Of a stretch of 64,000 nt of DNA, positions 1 through 8,713 are shown in pieces. Origin of the DNA: Niallia circulans (GTDB taxonomy: Bacteria > Bacillota > Bacilli > Bacillales > Cytobacillaceae); assembly GCF_003726095.1 (NCBI RefSeq), contig NZ_CP026031.1, forward strand, positions 4,776,001-4,840,000. The letters run 5' to 3'. Position 1 is the stretch's first letter, and each line of letters opens with the position of its first letter. The notes below the pieces were generated by a model. The model was given only the letters and a program-made list of their open reading frames with translations. It did no database searches and was not told the DNA's origin. The position numbers and the translations under genes were made by a program.

Positions 1-75
1 TATGGGATTTATTTTAAAAGTAAACCAAATGCGGGAACAACTGTAACAGTCATTTTACCTATTGTAAAAATATGA
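1..75 (+). CDS. Sensor histidine kinase, C-terminal end only
   Basis: The window opens inside a gene. Frame 1 reads 24 codons to a TGA at 73-75 and ends in a PNAGTTVTVILP stretch, which is typical of the last strand of a HATPase_c domain (GTTVTVxLP after the G2 box). The response-regulator gene starts 11 bases later, so this is almost certainly its partner kinase, probably of the YesM type because the regulator is YesN-like. The sensing part lies outside the window. Confidence 0.75.
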   Translation, partial: YGIYFKSKPNAGTTVTVILPIVKI

Positions 76-86
76 GGAGGAATCCT

Positions 87-1703
87 ATGTTTAATTTATT
101 GGTTGTAGAAGATGAAGATATGATTCGTCACAAAATAATCAATAATACGAATTGGTTAAGTCATGGTTTCCAACAAGTATTTGAAGCGGAAAATGGTTCA
201 GGAGCAGTAAAAATATTAGTTGAAAACCATATTGATATTCTGATTACCGATATCAAAATGCCAGAAATGGATGGCATCCAACTAACAAAACATGTAAAAG
301 AGTTTTATCCAGAAATAAAAGTAATCATTATTTCAGGTCATGCAGACTTTGACTTTGCAAGAAAGTCAATTACTTTAAAGGTTTGTGATTATATGCTAAA
401 GCCTTTTCAATCTAAGAATCTATTAAAACTCGTATTAAATGTAAAGAATGATTTGATTCGGGATAAGGGAGAACAAGAAAATATAGAAAAAATGAAGAGA
501 CAATTGCAAGAAAATAAGCATTCTTTACGAGAAAAACTAATCCAGAATCTCCTGACCAATAGTTTTGTGGGAGATCTAGATAATAACCTGAAATATATGG
601 AAATGGAACATCTTAAGAATGCTTCCTTTTTTGTAGCCGTCCTAAATATTGAACAACTTCAAACAGATCGAAGTGAAATGGAGGAAAATGATAAGTATTT
701 ATTTAATGTATCGATCTATAAGCGACTTTCTCGTCTGCTGGAAAAAGAATGGGGGCAGTTCTCTGAACGTGGACAGATAGAAAAGGGCTATATCTTAAAT
801 TATAAAATGGATCAAATTGTGTTAATTGTCTTCGAAGATATTGGTATTAGACATCAACTAAGAAAGGTTATTCAGAAAGAAGATCAGGAAAAAGGCTTCA
901 CTTTAATAATTGGGATAGGAGATAAGTATAATCAATTACTTGATTTACATTTATCCTATGAAGAAGCTTGTTCTGCAGCTGCATTAAGTCGAATTCACGG
1001 TTCTGGCGATGTGTATTTCTATCATAATATTATCAGCAACCATACTTATTACAGCAAGCAATTACACAAAATAGTAAATCATAAAATTTATCAGGATTTA
1101 AAATCAGGTGACTTTGAAGAAGTAAAAAAGGACGTAGCGGAATTGCTTGCAGAACTTAAGAATGAAAGTATTCCATATGAAGCAGTGGCAACAGCCATTA
1201 ATAATATCGTATTTATGTCCTGTAAGACAATAAATGAACAAGGGTACGATGTGAACGAAATATTCGGAGAAACGGGACTACCTATCTTTAATCAAGAGAA
1301 TAATTTTACTTATAAAGAAATAGAGGATTGCTTATATTCCTTTTATTCCGCTATTCATTCCTTCATCGAATCAAAACGCGGTAATCGAATAGACAGGCTT
1401 ATTGCGGAAATGAAGGAGTACATGAATGAAAACTTTGCCGAGAATATTTCCCTAACGAGCCTATCCCGTAAATTTAATATAAGTCCCAGCTATTTAAGCA
1501 TATTATTTCGAGACATCACTTCCCAACATTTTAGTGAATATTTAACAAATTTACGTATCCGAAAGGGCAAAGAGCTGCTCAAGAATACAGATTTACGTAT
1601 TAAAGAAATTGCCGCACAAATAGGGTATAGAGATGCTTATTACTTTAGCTCCGTATTTAAAAAAGTAACAGGAGTTAATCCTACCCAGTATCGGAATGAG
1701 TAA
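87..1703 (+). CDS. YesN-type response regulator with AraC DNA-binding domain
   Basis: A 538-aa two-component regulator. Residues 1-120 form a receiver domain with acidic residues VEDED near the start and the probable phospho-acceptor Asp55 in ILITDIKMPE. The middle holds a YesN-like linker region. The last ~100 residues are an AraC-type double helix-turn-helix (LTSLSRKFNISPSYLSILF, then IKEIAAQIGYRDAYYFSSVFKK). The start at 87 is preferred over the in-frame ATG at 72, because AGGAGG at 74-79 lies correctly for 87 and the 72 start would overlap the kinase stop. It sits between a kinase and a sugar ABC importer, so its likely role is sugar-dependent activation of xylFGH. That target is inferred from position only. 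Confidence 0.88.
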   Translation: MFNLLVVEDEDMIRHKIINNTNWLSHGFQQVFEAENGSGAVKILVENHIDILITDIKMPEMDGIQLTKHVKEFYPEIKVIIISGHADFDFARKSITLKVCDYMLKPFQSKNLLKLVLNVKNDLIRDKGEQENIEKMKRQLQENKHSLREKLIQNLLTNSFVGDLDNNLKYMEMEHLKNASFFVAVLNIEQLQTDRSEMEENDKYLFNVSIYKRLSRLLEKEWGQFSERGQIEKGYILNYKMDQIVLIVFEDIGIRHQLRKVIQKEDQEKGFTLIIGIGDKYNQLLDLHLSYEEACSAAALSRIHGSGDVYFYHNIISNHTYYSKQLHKIVNHKIYQDLKSGDFEEVKKDVAELLAELKNESIPYEAVATAINNIVFMSCKTINEQGYDVNEIFGETGLPIFNQENNFTYKEIEDCLYSFYSAIHSFIESKRGNRIDRLIAEMKEYMNENFAENISLTSLSRKFNISPSYLSILFRDITSQHFSEYLTNLRIRKGKELLKNTDLRIKEIAAQIGYRDAYYFSSVFKKVTGVNPTQYRNE

Positions 1704-1751
1704 AATAGTGGGGAGGATTAACAACAAAAAAATTGTAGTGAAACACTATGC

Positions 1752-1783
1752 AAAAAACATTCATCCATGATGAGTGTTTTTTT
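1752..1783 (+). terminator. Rho-independent terminator after the response regulator
   Basis: A 9-bp stem (AACATTCAT at 1756-1764 with ATGAGTGTT at 1770-1778, one G-T pair) closes a 5-base loop and is followed by seven T. It separates the kinase/regulator operon from xylF. Confidence 0.8.
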
Positions 1784-2085
1784 ATTCCACTTTTAATAGC
1801 AGTAAAACTTCAGCAGATCTAAGTTTTCCTTACTGAAGAAGAAAATAGGAACTTCGAAAAATATTAAAGGATTATAAAAAATATTCCATTTCCAATAGGG
1901 AGGAAAAAATATATTCTTTGTATGAAAGCGGTTTACAAACGGTTTGGAGGAGGGAAGAAACGAAGTCATTTCTACTCGCCTATACGTACCGAGGGCCGAC
2001 TTCATATTCGGCAATCAACTTATGTCTTACTAATAGAAAAGGAATTCAATCTTATCAATTACTTAAAAATTAGGGGGGTATTTTT
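1784..2085 (+). promoter_or_regulatory. xylF upstream region with a cre-like site
   Basis: This is noncoding sequence ahead of xylF. At 1923-1937 it reads TGAAAGCGGTTTACA, which resembles a CcpA catabolite-response element (TGWAANCGNTNWCA) but has one extra base between the half-sites. A short GCCGA/TCGGC hairpin lies near 1995-2012. The xylF ribosome binding site AGGGGGGT is just upstream of 2086. A minus-strand ORF here has no ribosome binding site and is ignored. Catabolite control of a sugar importer is plausible but unproven. Confidence 0.4.
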
Positions 2086-3183
2086 ATGAAAAAACGTAAC
2101 AGTTTTCTTTCGCTTGTACTTATTCTATCTCTAATGTTTATCATGGCTGCGTGTGGACAGGATGCAAATGGCACACCAGCAAATGAGAAAGGAAATAAGG
2201 ATGAAGGGGGAACAGAAAAAGAGAAGATTACAATTGGTCTTTCCGTCTCTGATTTAACATTAGAGCGTTGGCAACATGATCGTGATTTTTTTGTTGAAAA
2301 AGCAGAAGAGCTAGGAGCAAATGTGTTAGTACAATCAGCAAATGGTGATGAGGCAAAACAATTATCGCAAATACAAAATATGCTTTCACAAGGTATCGAT
2401 GCACTAGTTATTATTGCTATCAATTCAGATGCCCTGTCAACGGTAGTAGATCAAGCTAAGGCCGAAGGGATTCCTGTGTTAGCATATGACCGATTAATTA
2501 ATGGCACGGATATTGACGCCTACGTTTCATTCGATAATGTACGGGTTGGGGAAATGCAAGCAGAGTATCTTGTTGAAAAAGTACCCTCAGGAAAGTATTT
2601 CTTAATGGGAGGATCACCAACTGATAATAATGCCAAGATGTTTAGAGAAGGACAGATGAATATTATTCAGCCGCTAGTTGATAAAGGTGATATTGAAATT
2701 GTCGGTGATCAATGGGCAAAAGATTGGGATGCAAATGAAGCATTAAAAATTATGGAGAACGCTTTAACTGCCAATAAGAATGATATTGATGCAGTAGTGG
2801 CATCTAATGATAGTACTGCCGGGGGAGCAATTCAAGCACTAGAAGCACAGGATTTAGCTGGAAAAGTAGTTATCTCTGGCCAAGATGCAGACTTAGCAGG
2901 AGTGCAGCGTATTGCAGAAGGTGTTCAAACAATGACCGTTTATAAACCAATTAAGGCAATTGCAACAAAGAGCGCTGAAGTAGCTGTTCAACTAGGAAAA
3001 GGAGAAAAAGTGTCATCTGATTCAACTGTTAATAATGGAAAGATAGATGTGCCATTTATAAAATTGGATCCAATTAAAGTAGGTAAAGAGAACATTGTTG
3101 ACACTGTTGTTAAAGATGGATTCCATTCTTATGATGATATTTATAAAAATGTTCCAGAAAATGAACGACCAGAACGTCCGTAA
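2086..3183 (+). CDS. xylF: Xylose-type ABC transporter sugar-binding lipoprotein
   Basis: A 365-aa extracellular lipoprotein that captures a monosaccharide (D-xylose is the best guess) for the XylG/XylH transporter. The N-terminus has a signal peptide with lipobox IMAAC, making Cys23 the lipidated residue, then a low-complexity Gly/Glu/Lys linker to about residue 47. The rest is a periplasmic-binding-protein fold of the XylF/ChvE class (IGLSVSDLTLERWQHDRDFF, VLAYDRLI, VASNDSTAGGAIQAL, VISGQDADLAGVQRI). It is the first gene of a three-gene operon. The ChvE/MglB group includes arabinose, galactose and multi-sugar binders, so the exact sugar cannot be fixed by eye. Confidence 0.88.
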   Translation: MKKRNSFLSLVLILSLMFIMAACGQDANGTPANEKGNKDEGGTEKEKITIGLSVSDLTLERWQHDRDFFVEKAEELGANVLVQSANGDEAKQLSQIQNMLSQGIDALVIIAINSDALSTVVDQAKAEGIPVLAYDRLINGTDIDAYVSFDNVRVGEMQAEYLVEKVPSGKYFLMGGSPTDNNAKMFREGQMNIIQPLVDKGDIEIVGDQWAKDWDANEALKIMENALTANKNDIDAVVASNDSTAGGAIQALEAQDLAGKVVISGQDADLAGVQRIAEGVQTMTVYKPIKAIATKSAEVAVQLGKGEKVSSDSTVNNGKIDVPFIKLDPIKVGKENIVDTVVKDGFHSYDDIYKNVPENERPERP

Positions 3184-3251
3184 GTCTCAAAATATTTAAT
3201 TAAAGGGGGAGCAGCTAATGCTTTCCCTGACTAATAGGTGGTGAATGAATA

Positions 3252-4793
3252 ATGGACACATATGCGCTTCAAATGGAAGGGATTGTGAAAGAATTTCCGG
3301 GTGTTAAGGCTTTAGATAATGTTACTTTTTCCGTAAAGAGGGGGGAGATTCATGCCCTTTGCGGAGAAAATGGTGCGGGAAAATCAACATTAATGAAAAT
3401 CTTAAGTGGCGTTTATCCACATGGAACCTATGAAGGTGACATCATCATTAATGGTCAAACAATTCAGTTTAAATCTATTAAAGAATCGCAGGAGGCAGGA
3501 ATTGGTATTATCTATCAAGAGCTTGCGCTTGTAGGGGAAATGTCAGTAGCCGAGAATCTTTTTCTTGGTCATGAGTTAATGAGAAAAAGAATAATCAATT
3601 GGAATGAAATTTATGTAGAGGCCCAAAAGTGGCTCGATCATATTGGGTTAAATATTGATCCGCAAACAAAAGTTGCCGATTTAACAGTCGGGAAACAGCA
3701 ACTGGTAGAAATAGCAAAAGCTTTAACGAAAAAAACAAGCATACTCATTTTGGATGAACCAACTGCTGCTTTAACAGAAAGTGATGTAGAAATCTTAATC
3801 CATTTATTGCAAGATCTACGTTCACAAGGAGTTACCTGCATCTATATTTCTCATAAATTAGGAGAAGTTATGTCACTTGCTGATTCGGTCACCATATTAA
3901 GAGATGGCCAGACGATAAGCACTAATTCCATTGAGGAATTATCAGAGGATAAAATAGTCACAAAGATGGTTGGAAGAGAATTAACAGAACTGTTCCCATA
4001 TGAGGAGCATGCTATTAGTAAAGAAAATATTTTAGAAGTGAAAGACTATACTGTCTATGATGAGCAAGGAAATAAAATCATTAATCAAGTTTCCTTTTTA
4101 CTTAAAAAGGGAGAAATCTTAGGATTTTCAGGATTAATGGGAGCCGGACGATCAGAATTATTTATTAGTCTCTTCGGTGGATTCAAAGGAAAAAAAGAAG
4201 GAAAGGTCATCATAGATGGAAAAGAAACAAATATCCAAAAACCGGCTGATGCAATTAAAGAAGGATTAGCGTATGTTTCAGAGGACCGTAAGCGCTACGG
4301 TCTTGTGTTAGGAATGGATATAACAAAAAATACGACGTTAGCGGCATTAAATAAAGTTGTTAAGCTAAATGTTATTGATCAGGCATTAGAAGTGAAAAGT
4401 GCAACAGATATAACGGAAAAAATGAAGTTAAAAGCGCCGAGCTTAGAAGCAAGAGTTGGACAACTAAGTGGTGGAAACCAACAAAAAGTAGTTCTAAGTA
4501 AGTGGCTGTTAAATAACCCGAAAATATTAGTTCTTGATGAACCGACAAGAGGAATTGACGTTGGAGCCAAATATGAAATCTATAAGATTATTAATGAACT
4601 TGTCCAACAGGGGGTCGGAATTGTTATTATTTCATCTGAACTGCCTGAAGTATTAGGAATGTCAGATAGAGTGCTAGTTATGGCTGAGGGTGAAATTTCT
4701 GGCGAATTTTTACGTGAAGAAGCTACCCAAGAAAAAATTATGACATGCGCCACAGGAGGGAAGAAAAATGAATATTCAACATCAAACAGTTGA
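3252..4793 (+). CDS. xylG: Xylose-type ABC transporter ATP-binding protein (tandem ATPase)
   Basis: A 513-aa cytoplasmic ATPase with two fused ABC domains, as in the sugar CUT2 family. Domain 1 has Walker A GENGAGKST, signature LTVGKQQLVEIAKAL and Walker B ILILDEPTAALT. Domain 2 has the usual degenerate Walker A (GLMGAGRSEL) but an intact signature LSGGNQQKVVLSKWLL and Walker B ILVLDEPTRGID. It energises import through XylH of sugar delivered by XylF. The start follows AGGTGGTGA. Its 3' end overlaps xylH by 26 bases, which indicates translational coupling. Confidence 0.93.
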   Translation: MDTYALQMEGIVKEFPGVKALDNVTFSVKRGEIHALCGENGAGKSTLMKILSGVYPHGTYEGDIIINGQTIQFKSIKESQEAGIGIIYQELALVGEMSVAENLFLGHELMRKRIINWNEIYVEAQKWLDHIGLNIDPQTKVADLTVGKQQLVEIAKALTKKTSILILDEPTAALTESDVEILIHLLQDLRSQGVTCIYISHKLGEVMSLADSVTILRDGQTISTNSIEELSEDKIVTKMVGRELTELFPYEEHAISKENILEVKDYTVYDEQGNKIINQVSFLLKKGEILGFSGLMGAGRSELFISLFGGFKGKKEGKVIIDGKETNIQKPADAIKEGLAYVSEDRKRYGLVLGMDITKNTTLAALNKVVKLNVIDQALEVKSATDITEKMKLKAPSLEARVGQLSGGNQQKVVLSKWLLNNPKILVLDEPTRGIDVGAKYEIYKIINELVQQGVGIVIISSELPEVLGMSDRVLVMAEGEISGEFLREEATQEKIMTCATGGKKNEYSTSNS

Positions 4794-5928
4794 AGAGAGC
4801 AAGAAAAGAGAAATAAGCTTTAAAGTTGATATGCAATCTTACACACTTATTATCGCTTTACTATTAATTGCATTAATATTTGGTTTTTTCACTGGAGGTG
4901 AATTTCTTTCTTCCCGAAATATCTCTAATTTATTTACGCAAATGTCCGTTATTTCCGTCCTTGCTATTGGTATGACGCTAATAATTGTTGCAGGTCATAT
5001 TGATTTATCAGTTGGAGCATTAGTAGGATTAACAGGAGGAATCGCGGCAATTTTGCAAGTCTGGTATGATTGGGATACTTTTTTAGTAGTCCTTTGTGCA
5101 GTAATTGTGGGAGCGCTTTTAGGATTATGGCAAGGATGGTGGGTTGCTTACCGAGCTGTTCCTGCCTTTATTGTTACACTTGGAGGAATGCTTATCTTCC
5201 GAGGTATACTCATTGGTATAAGTAAGGGACAAACGGTCGCACCAATGAGTGATAGTTTTAAAAAAATTGGAACTAGTTATTTTCCATACATTCCTGGATA
5301 TATTCTTGCATTAGTTAGTATCGCTTTGCTATTCCTTTGGACGACCAAACATCGTACAAAACGAAAAAATATGGGCTTAATGATCCCTGCTGCTAAGATA
5401 GACTATGGTAAGACTGTAGCTTATTCCTTTTTTATCCTGCTAGCAACCTATATGTTGAATCGGTATTTAGGTATTCCAATTCCAATCTTAATCGTTTTAG
5501 CAATAGCTGCAATCTTTATCTTTATTTCAAATAAAACACCATTCGGCCGATATGTCTATGCAATTGGGGGAAACCAAGAGGCAGCGGCATTGTCAGGGAT
5601 TAATATAAAATGGAATACGCTGTGGGTGTTTATTACGATGGGAGGGCTTGCTGGTGTGGCGGGTGTTCTGTTAACAAGTAGATTAAATGCAGCAACCGTA
5701 AGTGCGGGGAATATGTATGAGCTTGATGCGATTGCTGCATGTGTTATCGGTGGAACTAGTCTGATAGGAGGAAAAGGAAAAATTGTTGGAGCGCTAATTG
5801 GTGCTTTAATTATGGCTAGTATCGACAATGGAATGAGTATGATGAATATCCAAACCTTCTGGCAGTATATAGTAAAAGGAATTATTTTAATTGTTGCCGT
5901 TTGGATTGATATATCAAGTAAGAAGTAA
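4768..5928 (+). CDS. xylH: Xylose-type ABC transporter permease
   Basis: A 386-aa inner-membrane permease of the CUT2 family (BPD_transp_2), with many hydrophobic segments from residue ~27 on. Family sequence is visible in SVISVLAIGMTLIIVAGHID, LSVGALVGLTGGIAA, VPAFIVTLGGMLIFRGI and AIAACVIGGTSLIGGKGKI. It forms the channel of the XylFGH importer. The start has its own site (AGGAGGGAAGAAAA) inside the end of xylG. It is the last gene of the operon and is followed by a terminator. Confidence 0.92.
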   Translation: MNIQHQTVEESKKREISFKVDMQSYTLIIALLLIALIFGFFTGGEFLSSRNISNLFTQMSVISVLAIGMTLIIVAGHIDLSVGALVGLTGGIAAILQVWYDWDTFLVVLCAVIVGALLGLWQGWWVAYRAVPAFIVTLGGMLIFRGILIGISKGQTVAPMSDSFKKIGTSYFPYIPGYILALVSIALLFLWTTKHRTKRKNMGLMIPAAKIDYGKTVAYSFFILLATYMLNRYLGIPIPILIVLAIAAIFIFISNKTPFGRYVYAIGGNQEAAALSGINIKWNTLWVFITMGGLAGVAGVLLTSRLNAATVSAGNMYELDAIAACVIGGTSLIGGKGKIVGALIGALIMASIDNGMSMMNIQTFWQYIVKGIILIVAVWIDISSKK

Positions 5929-5957
5929 ATAATAGGCTAGCTTAATGAGTAGAAGAG

Positions 5958-5988
5958 TCCTTACCTTGTAAAAAGGTGAGGATTTTTT
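5958..5988 (+). terminator. Terminator of the xylFGH operon
   Basis: TCCTTACCT (5958-5966) pairs with AGGTGAGGA (ending 5982, one G-T pair) and six T follow. Confidence 0.85.
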
Positions 5989-6082
5989 ATGGTGAAAATA
6001 GGTAAAGCAAATACAAAGAAAAAACATATTCTAAAGAGAGATGAGCGAATATTTTTAAAGTAGAGAATAAAATTGCATAAAA

Positions 6083-6099
6083 TTAGTACCAGGTAATAG
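6083..6099 (+). promoter_or_regulatory. FapR-type operator ahead of fabHB
   Basis: TTAGTACCAGGTAATAG matches the Bacillus FapR operator (TTAGTACCTGGTACTAA, recalled) at 14 of 17 positions, with the left half perfect. It lies 46 bases upstream of the start, just after a possible -35 TTGCAT (6073-6078). FapR represses fabHB in B. subtilis and is released by malonyl-CoA. Confidence 0.7.
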
Positions 6100-6144
6100 T
6101 AATTGGTGTTAAAATAAAAATAAATGAATAATGAGGTGATGTGA

Positions 6145-7128
6145 ATGTCAACTTCCAAAGCACGTATTACAGCGATTGGTTCATACGTTCCCGAACGTAT
6201 TTTAACAAATAATGATTTAGAAAAAATGGTGGAAACAAATGATGAGTGGATTGTAAAGCGAACAGGTATTAAGGAAAGAAGAATTGCGGATGAGCAGGAA
6301 TTTACAAGCGATCTTAGCTATAAAGCAGTCCTTGATTTAATGGAACGATACGATAAAACAGTTGATGATGTTGATTTAATCATTGTTTGTACGATGACTC
6401 CTGAATATAAAACACCGAGTGTGGCTTCCAGCCTGCAGGCTAAACTAGGAATAAAGAATACAGGAGCAATGGATTTAAATGCAGCCTGTGCAGGATTTAC
6501 TTATGGATTATATGTAGCAAATGGACTGGTTACATCAGGACTAAATAAAAAAGTTTTGGTTGTAGGGGCGGAAACATTATCTAAAATTACAGACTTCACT
6601 GATCGTACAACATGTATTCTTTTTGGAGATGGAGCAGGGGCAGTAATGGTAGAGTATGATGAAACAAAACCAAGCTTTCTTTCTTCTCATATCGGATCAG
6701 AAGGAGAAGGGGGACAGCATTTATATTGCACCAGTCTAGCTACTCAAATGAATGGTGTTGACTTACAGGGAAATGGCTGTATTGTTCAAAATGGTAGAGA
6801 AGTCTATAAATGGGCTGTTAAAACAGTTACTAATGGGATGAAAATTGTTGCTGAAAGAGGAAATAGGACTTTAAATGAGATAGATTGGTTTGTCCCCCAT
6901 AGTGCGAATTTAAGAATGCTAGAATCAATTTGCGAGAAAAGTAATTTTCCAATCGAACAAACTTTATATAGTTTAGTTAACTACGGAAATACCTCTTCTG
7001 GTACGATCCCATTGTCATTGGATATCGGAGTGAAAGAAGGGAAATTAAAACAAGGGGATCATGTATTACTATATGGCTTCGGCGGTGGTCTAGCACATGC
7101 TGGATTATTAATTAAATGGACGATTTAA
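6145..7128 (+). CDS. fabHB: Beta-ketoacyl-ACP synthase III, FabHB type
   Basis: A 327-aa initiating enzyme of type II fatty acid synthesis. It condenses an acyl-CoA primer (branched primers in bacilli) with malonyl-ACP. The Cys-His-Asn triad is visible: Cys115 in LNAACAGFTYG, His252 in WFVPHSANLRM and Asn282 in VNYGNTSSGTIP. The C-terminus GFGGGLAHAGLLIKW is typical. The sequence follows B. subtilis FabHB (YhfB) rather than FabHA (DEWIVKRTGIKERRIADE, ITDFTDRTTCILFGD). The start is supported by GAGGTGAT. It is monocistronic behind the FapR-like site. Confidence 0.92.
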   Translation: MSTSKARITAIGSYVPERILTNNDLEKMVETNDEWIVKRTGIKERRIADEQEFTSDLSYKAVLDLMERYDKTVDDVDLIIVCTMTPEYKTPSVASSLQAKLGIKNTGAMDLNAACAGFTYGLYVANGLVTSGLNKKVLVVGAETLSKITDFTDRTTCILFGDGAGAVMVEYDETKPSFLSSHIGSEGEGGQHLYCTSLATQMNGVDLQGNGCIVQNGREVYKWAVKTVTNGMKIVAERGNRTLNEIDWFVPHSANLRMLESICEKSNFPIEQTLYSLVNYGNTSSGTIPLSLDIGVKEGKLKQGDHVLLYGFGGGLAHAGLLIKWTI

Positions 7129-7152
7129 TAACAAGAAACGGTGGCTTATTAG

Positions 7153-7168
7153 AATCAAACGTTTGATT
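7153..7168. promoter_or_regulatory. Perfect 16-bp palindrome, candidate operator
   Basis: AATCAAACGTTTGATT is a perfect palindrome in the 243-bp gap before the MFS gene at 7372. No T-run follows, so it is not an obvious terminator. Its TCAAA/TTTGA arms resemble ArsR-family operators, and an ArsR-like regulator lies just downstream of the transporter. That pairing is an inference. Confidence 0.45.
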
Positions 7169-7371
7169 AATCAAAAAGCTTAATTACTTTAAAAACAAAA
7201 GCAAGAGTTATTCCTTTATGATAAGATGGATGTAACAAAATTTTAGAATACGCCTTATCCCCCTGGCTTATCTACTTAGAAGGAGTATGTATCAGAATGA
7301 ACTGTCCAATTTAATAATCTCCGTTAATGAATGAATAACTTAATTATTTTTTAATTAGCGGGGGATAAAGC

Positions 7372-8586
7372 ATGAAATTAAATAAGAACTTTACATTATT
7401 ATTGAATGGGCAGTCTTTTGCCAATATAGGGGATGTCCTCTATATGGTGAGTATTATTAATTTGATCTATACCGTAAAGGGATCAGCAACAGCGGCATCA
7501 TTTGTGCCGTTTACGATTACAACTAGTATGTTTGTCTCAAGTGTTTTAACACCACTTTTCGTGAGGAAAATTCGATTGAATCGGTTATTGGCAGGATCCC
7601 AAATAGGGAAGACCGGATTACTCTTACTATTGGGGTTTATCTTGCCAGGAATAACAGAAGCGAATTATTTTATCATTTTTATAGTTATAGGGCTTATTGC
7701 ATTTCTTGATGGCTGTGCCAATCCAATCACAAGAACTTTAATTCCATACTATGTTAGACCGGAAAAATTAATGAAAGCAAACGGGATGGTAGAAACAGTG
7801 ACACAGCTGATTCAGGCCGGAATGTGGTTTGTAGGAAGCATGTTTCTTCTTTTTTTAAGTCCGCAAAATCTTATTTGGTTTGTTGGCTGTTTATTTTTTA
7901 TCTCGAGTTGTTTATTATGCCTTTTAGAAAATGTAGATGGGAAAACAATAGAGTCAGCGGGTAAACTAGAACAAATAAAAGCGGGCTGGAAAACACTATT
8001 TCATACACCGGTGTTAAGAAAAATGGCTTTAGTGGAATGTTTAGAAAGTCTCGCTGCAACGGTATGGATTGCAGCTGTTTTATATGTGTTTATTCAGGAT
8101 GCGTTAAAGGTGGACCAACAGTGGTGGGGCTTTATGAATGGAACATTCTTTTTAGGATTAATTTTGGGAAGTCTCTATTGCATGAACTATTCTTCTTTTG
8201 TGGAAAGAAAATTAGGCGTGTTTTTAGTTGCGGGATCTTTTATAAGCTTTCTGCTAACGATTTTATTTAGTTTAAACAGTATTCCTATGCTTGCATTAGT
8301 TCTATCATTCGGTGTTGGTATTGTTACACAAATAAAAAATATACCACAGCAAACTGTTATTCAAACAAGCGTCCCCAAAGAGCAGCTATCAACCGTGTAT
8401 ACTTCTCTTGGAGCAATTGGTACAGGAATTTTCGGGATAGGCTCCTTATTGATGGGGTTACTGGCAGATTTATTAGGGGTAAGGATAGTCTTCCTTTTCT
8501 CAGGTGTTCTCCTTGCATTGGTCAGTATGATTATATATAAAAATAAATCTTTATTTCGTATTCAAAGCCACTTAGAAAAAGAATAA
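7372..8586 (+). CDS. MFS transporter, macrolide-efflux-like
   Basis: A 404-aa membrane protein with about 12 hydrophobic segments of the MFS type seen in macrolide/drug efflux permeases (LLLNGQSFANIGDVLYMVSI at the N-terminus; GFILPGITEANYFI; ALVLSFGVGIVTQIKNIPQQT late). It probably exports a small hydrophobic compound by proton antiport; the substrate is not evident. The start follows GCGGGGGATAAAGC. The ArsR-like regulator at 8714 follows after a terminator, a common transporter-regulator pairing in bacilli. Confidence 0.8.
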   Translation: MKLNKNFTLLLNGQSFANIGDVLYMVSIINLIYTVKGSATAASFVPFTITTSMFVSSVLTPLFVRKIRLNRLLAGSQIGKTGLLLLLGFILPGITEANYFIIFIVIGLIAFLDGCANPITRTLIPYYVRPEKLMKANGMVETVTQLIQAGMWFVGSMFLLFLSPQNLIWFVGCLFFISSCLLCLLENVDGKTIESAGKLEQIKAGWKTLFHTPVLRKMALVECLESLAATVWIAAVLYVFIQDALKVDQQWWGFMNGTFFLGLILGSLYCMNYSSFVERKLGVFLVAGSFISFLLTILFSLNSIPMLALVLSFGVGIVTQIKNIPQQTVIQTSVPKEQLSTVYTSLGAIGTGIFGIGSLLMGLLADLLGVRIVFLFSGVLLALVSMIIYKNKSLFRIQSHLEKE

Positions 8587-8600
8587 AAGTCATTTACTGG

Positions 8601-8634
8601 AAACTTGACCTTAACCAATAGGTCGAGTTTTTTT
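8601..8634 (+). terminator. Terminator after the MFS gene
   Basis: A stem of about 10 bp (AACTTGACCT with AGGTCGAGTT, one G-T pair) encloses an 8-base loop and is followed by seven T. Confidence 0.85.
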
Positions 8635-8713
8635 GAATGGTTGATTCTAAAAATGTTGAATTTATAATTCGGATAATTTAGAATAAAAGAAAATAGATGG
8701 AGGTGCTTTTCGA

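Noticed and set aside
1793..2014. Minus-strand ORF of 73 aa
   Set aside because: No ribosome binding site, no family resemblance; it lies in the xylF upstream region.
3218..3244. 8-codon ORF (MLSLTNRW) with a strong ribosome binding site between xylF and xylG
   Set aside because: It is well placed for translation but has no visible hairpin or conserved logic; it could merely aid coupling to xylG.
5961..6158. Minus-strand ORF of 65 aa across the xylH-fabHB gap
   Set aside because: AT-rich shadow covering a terminator and the FapR site.
7287..7334. 15-codon ORF ahead of the MFS gene
   Set aside because: AGGAG is only one base from the ATG; no attenuator-like stems follow.
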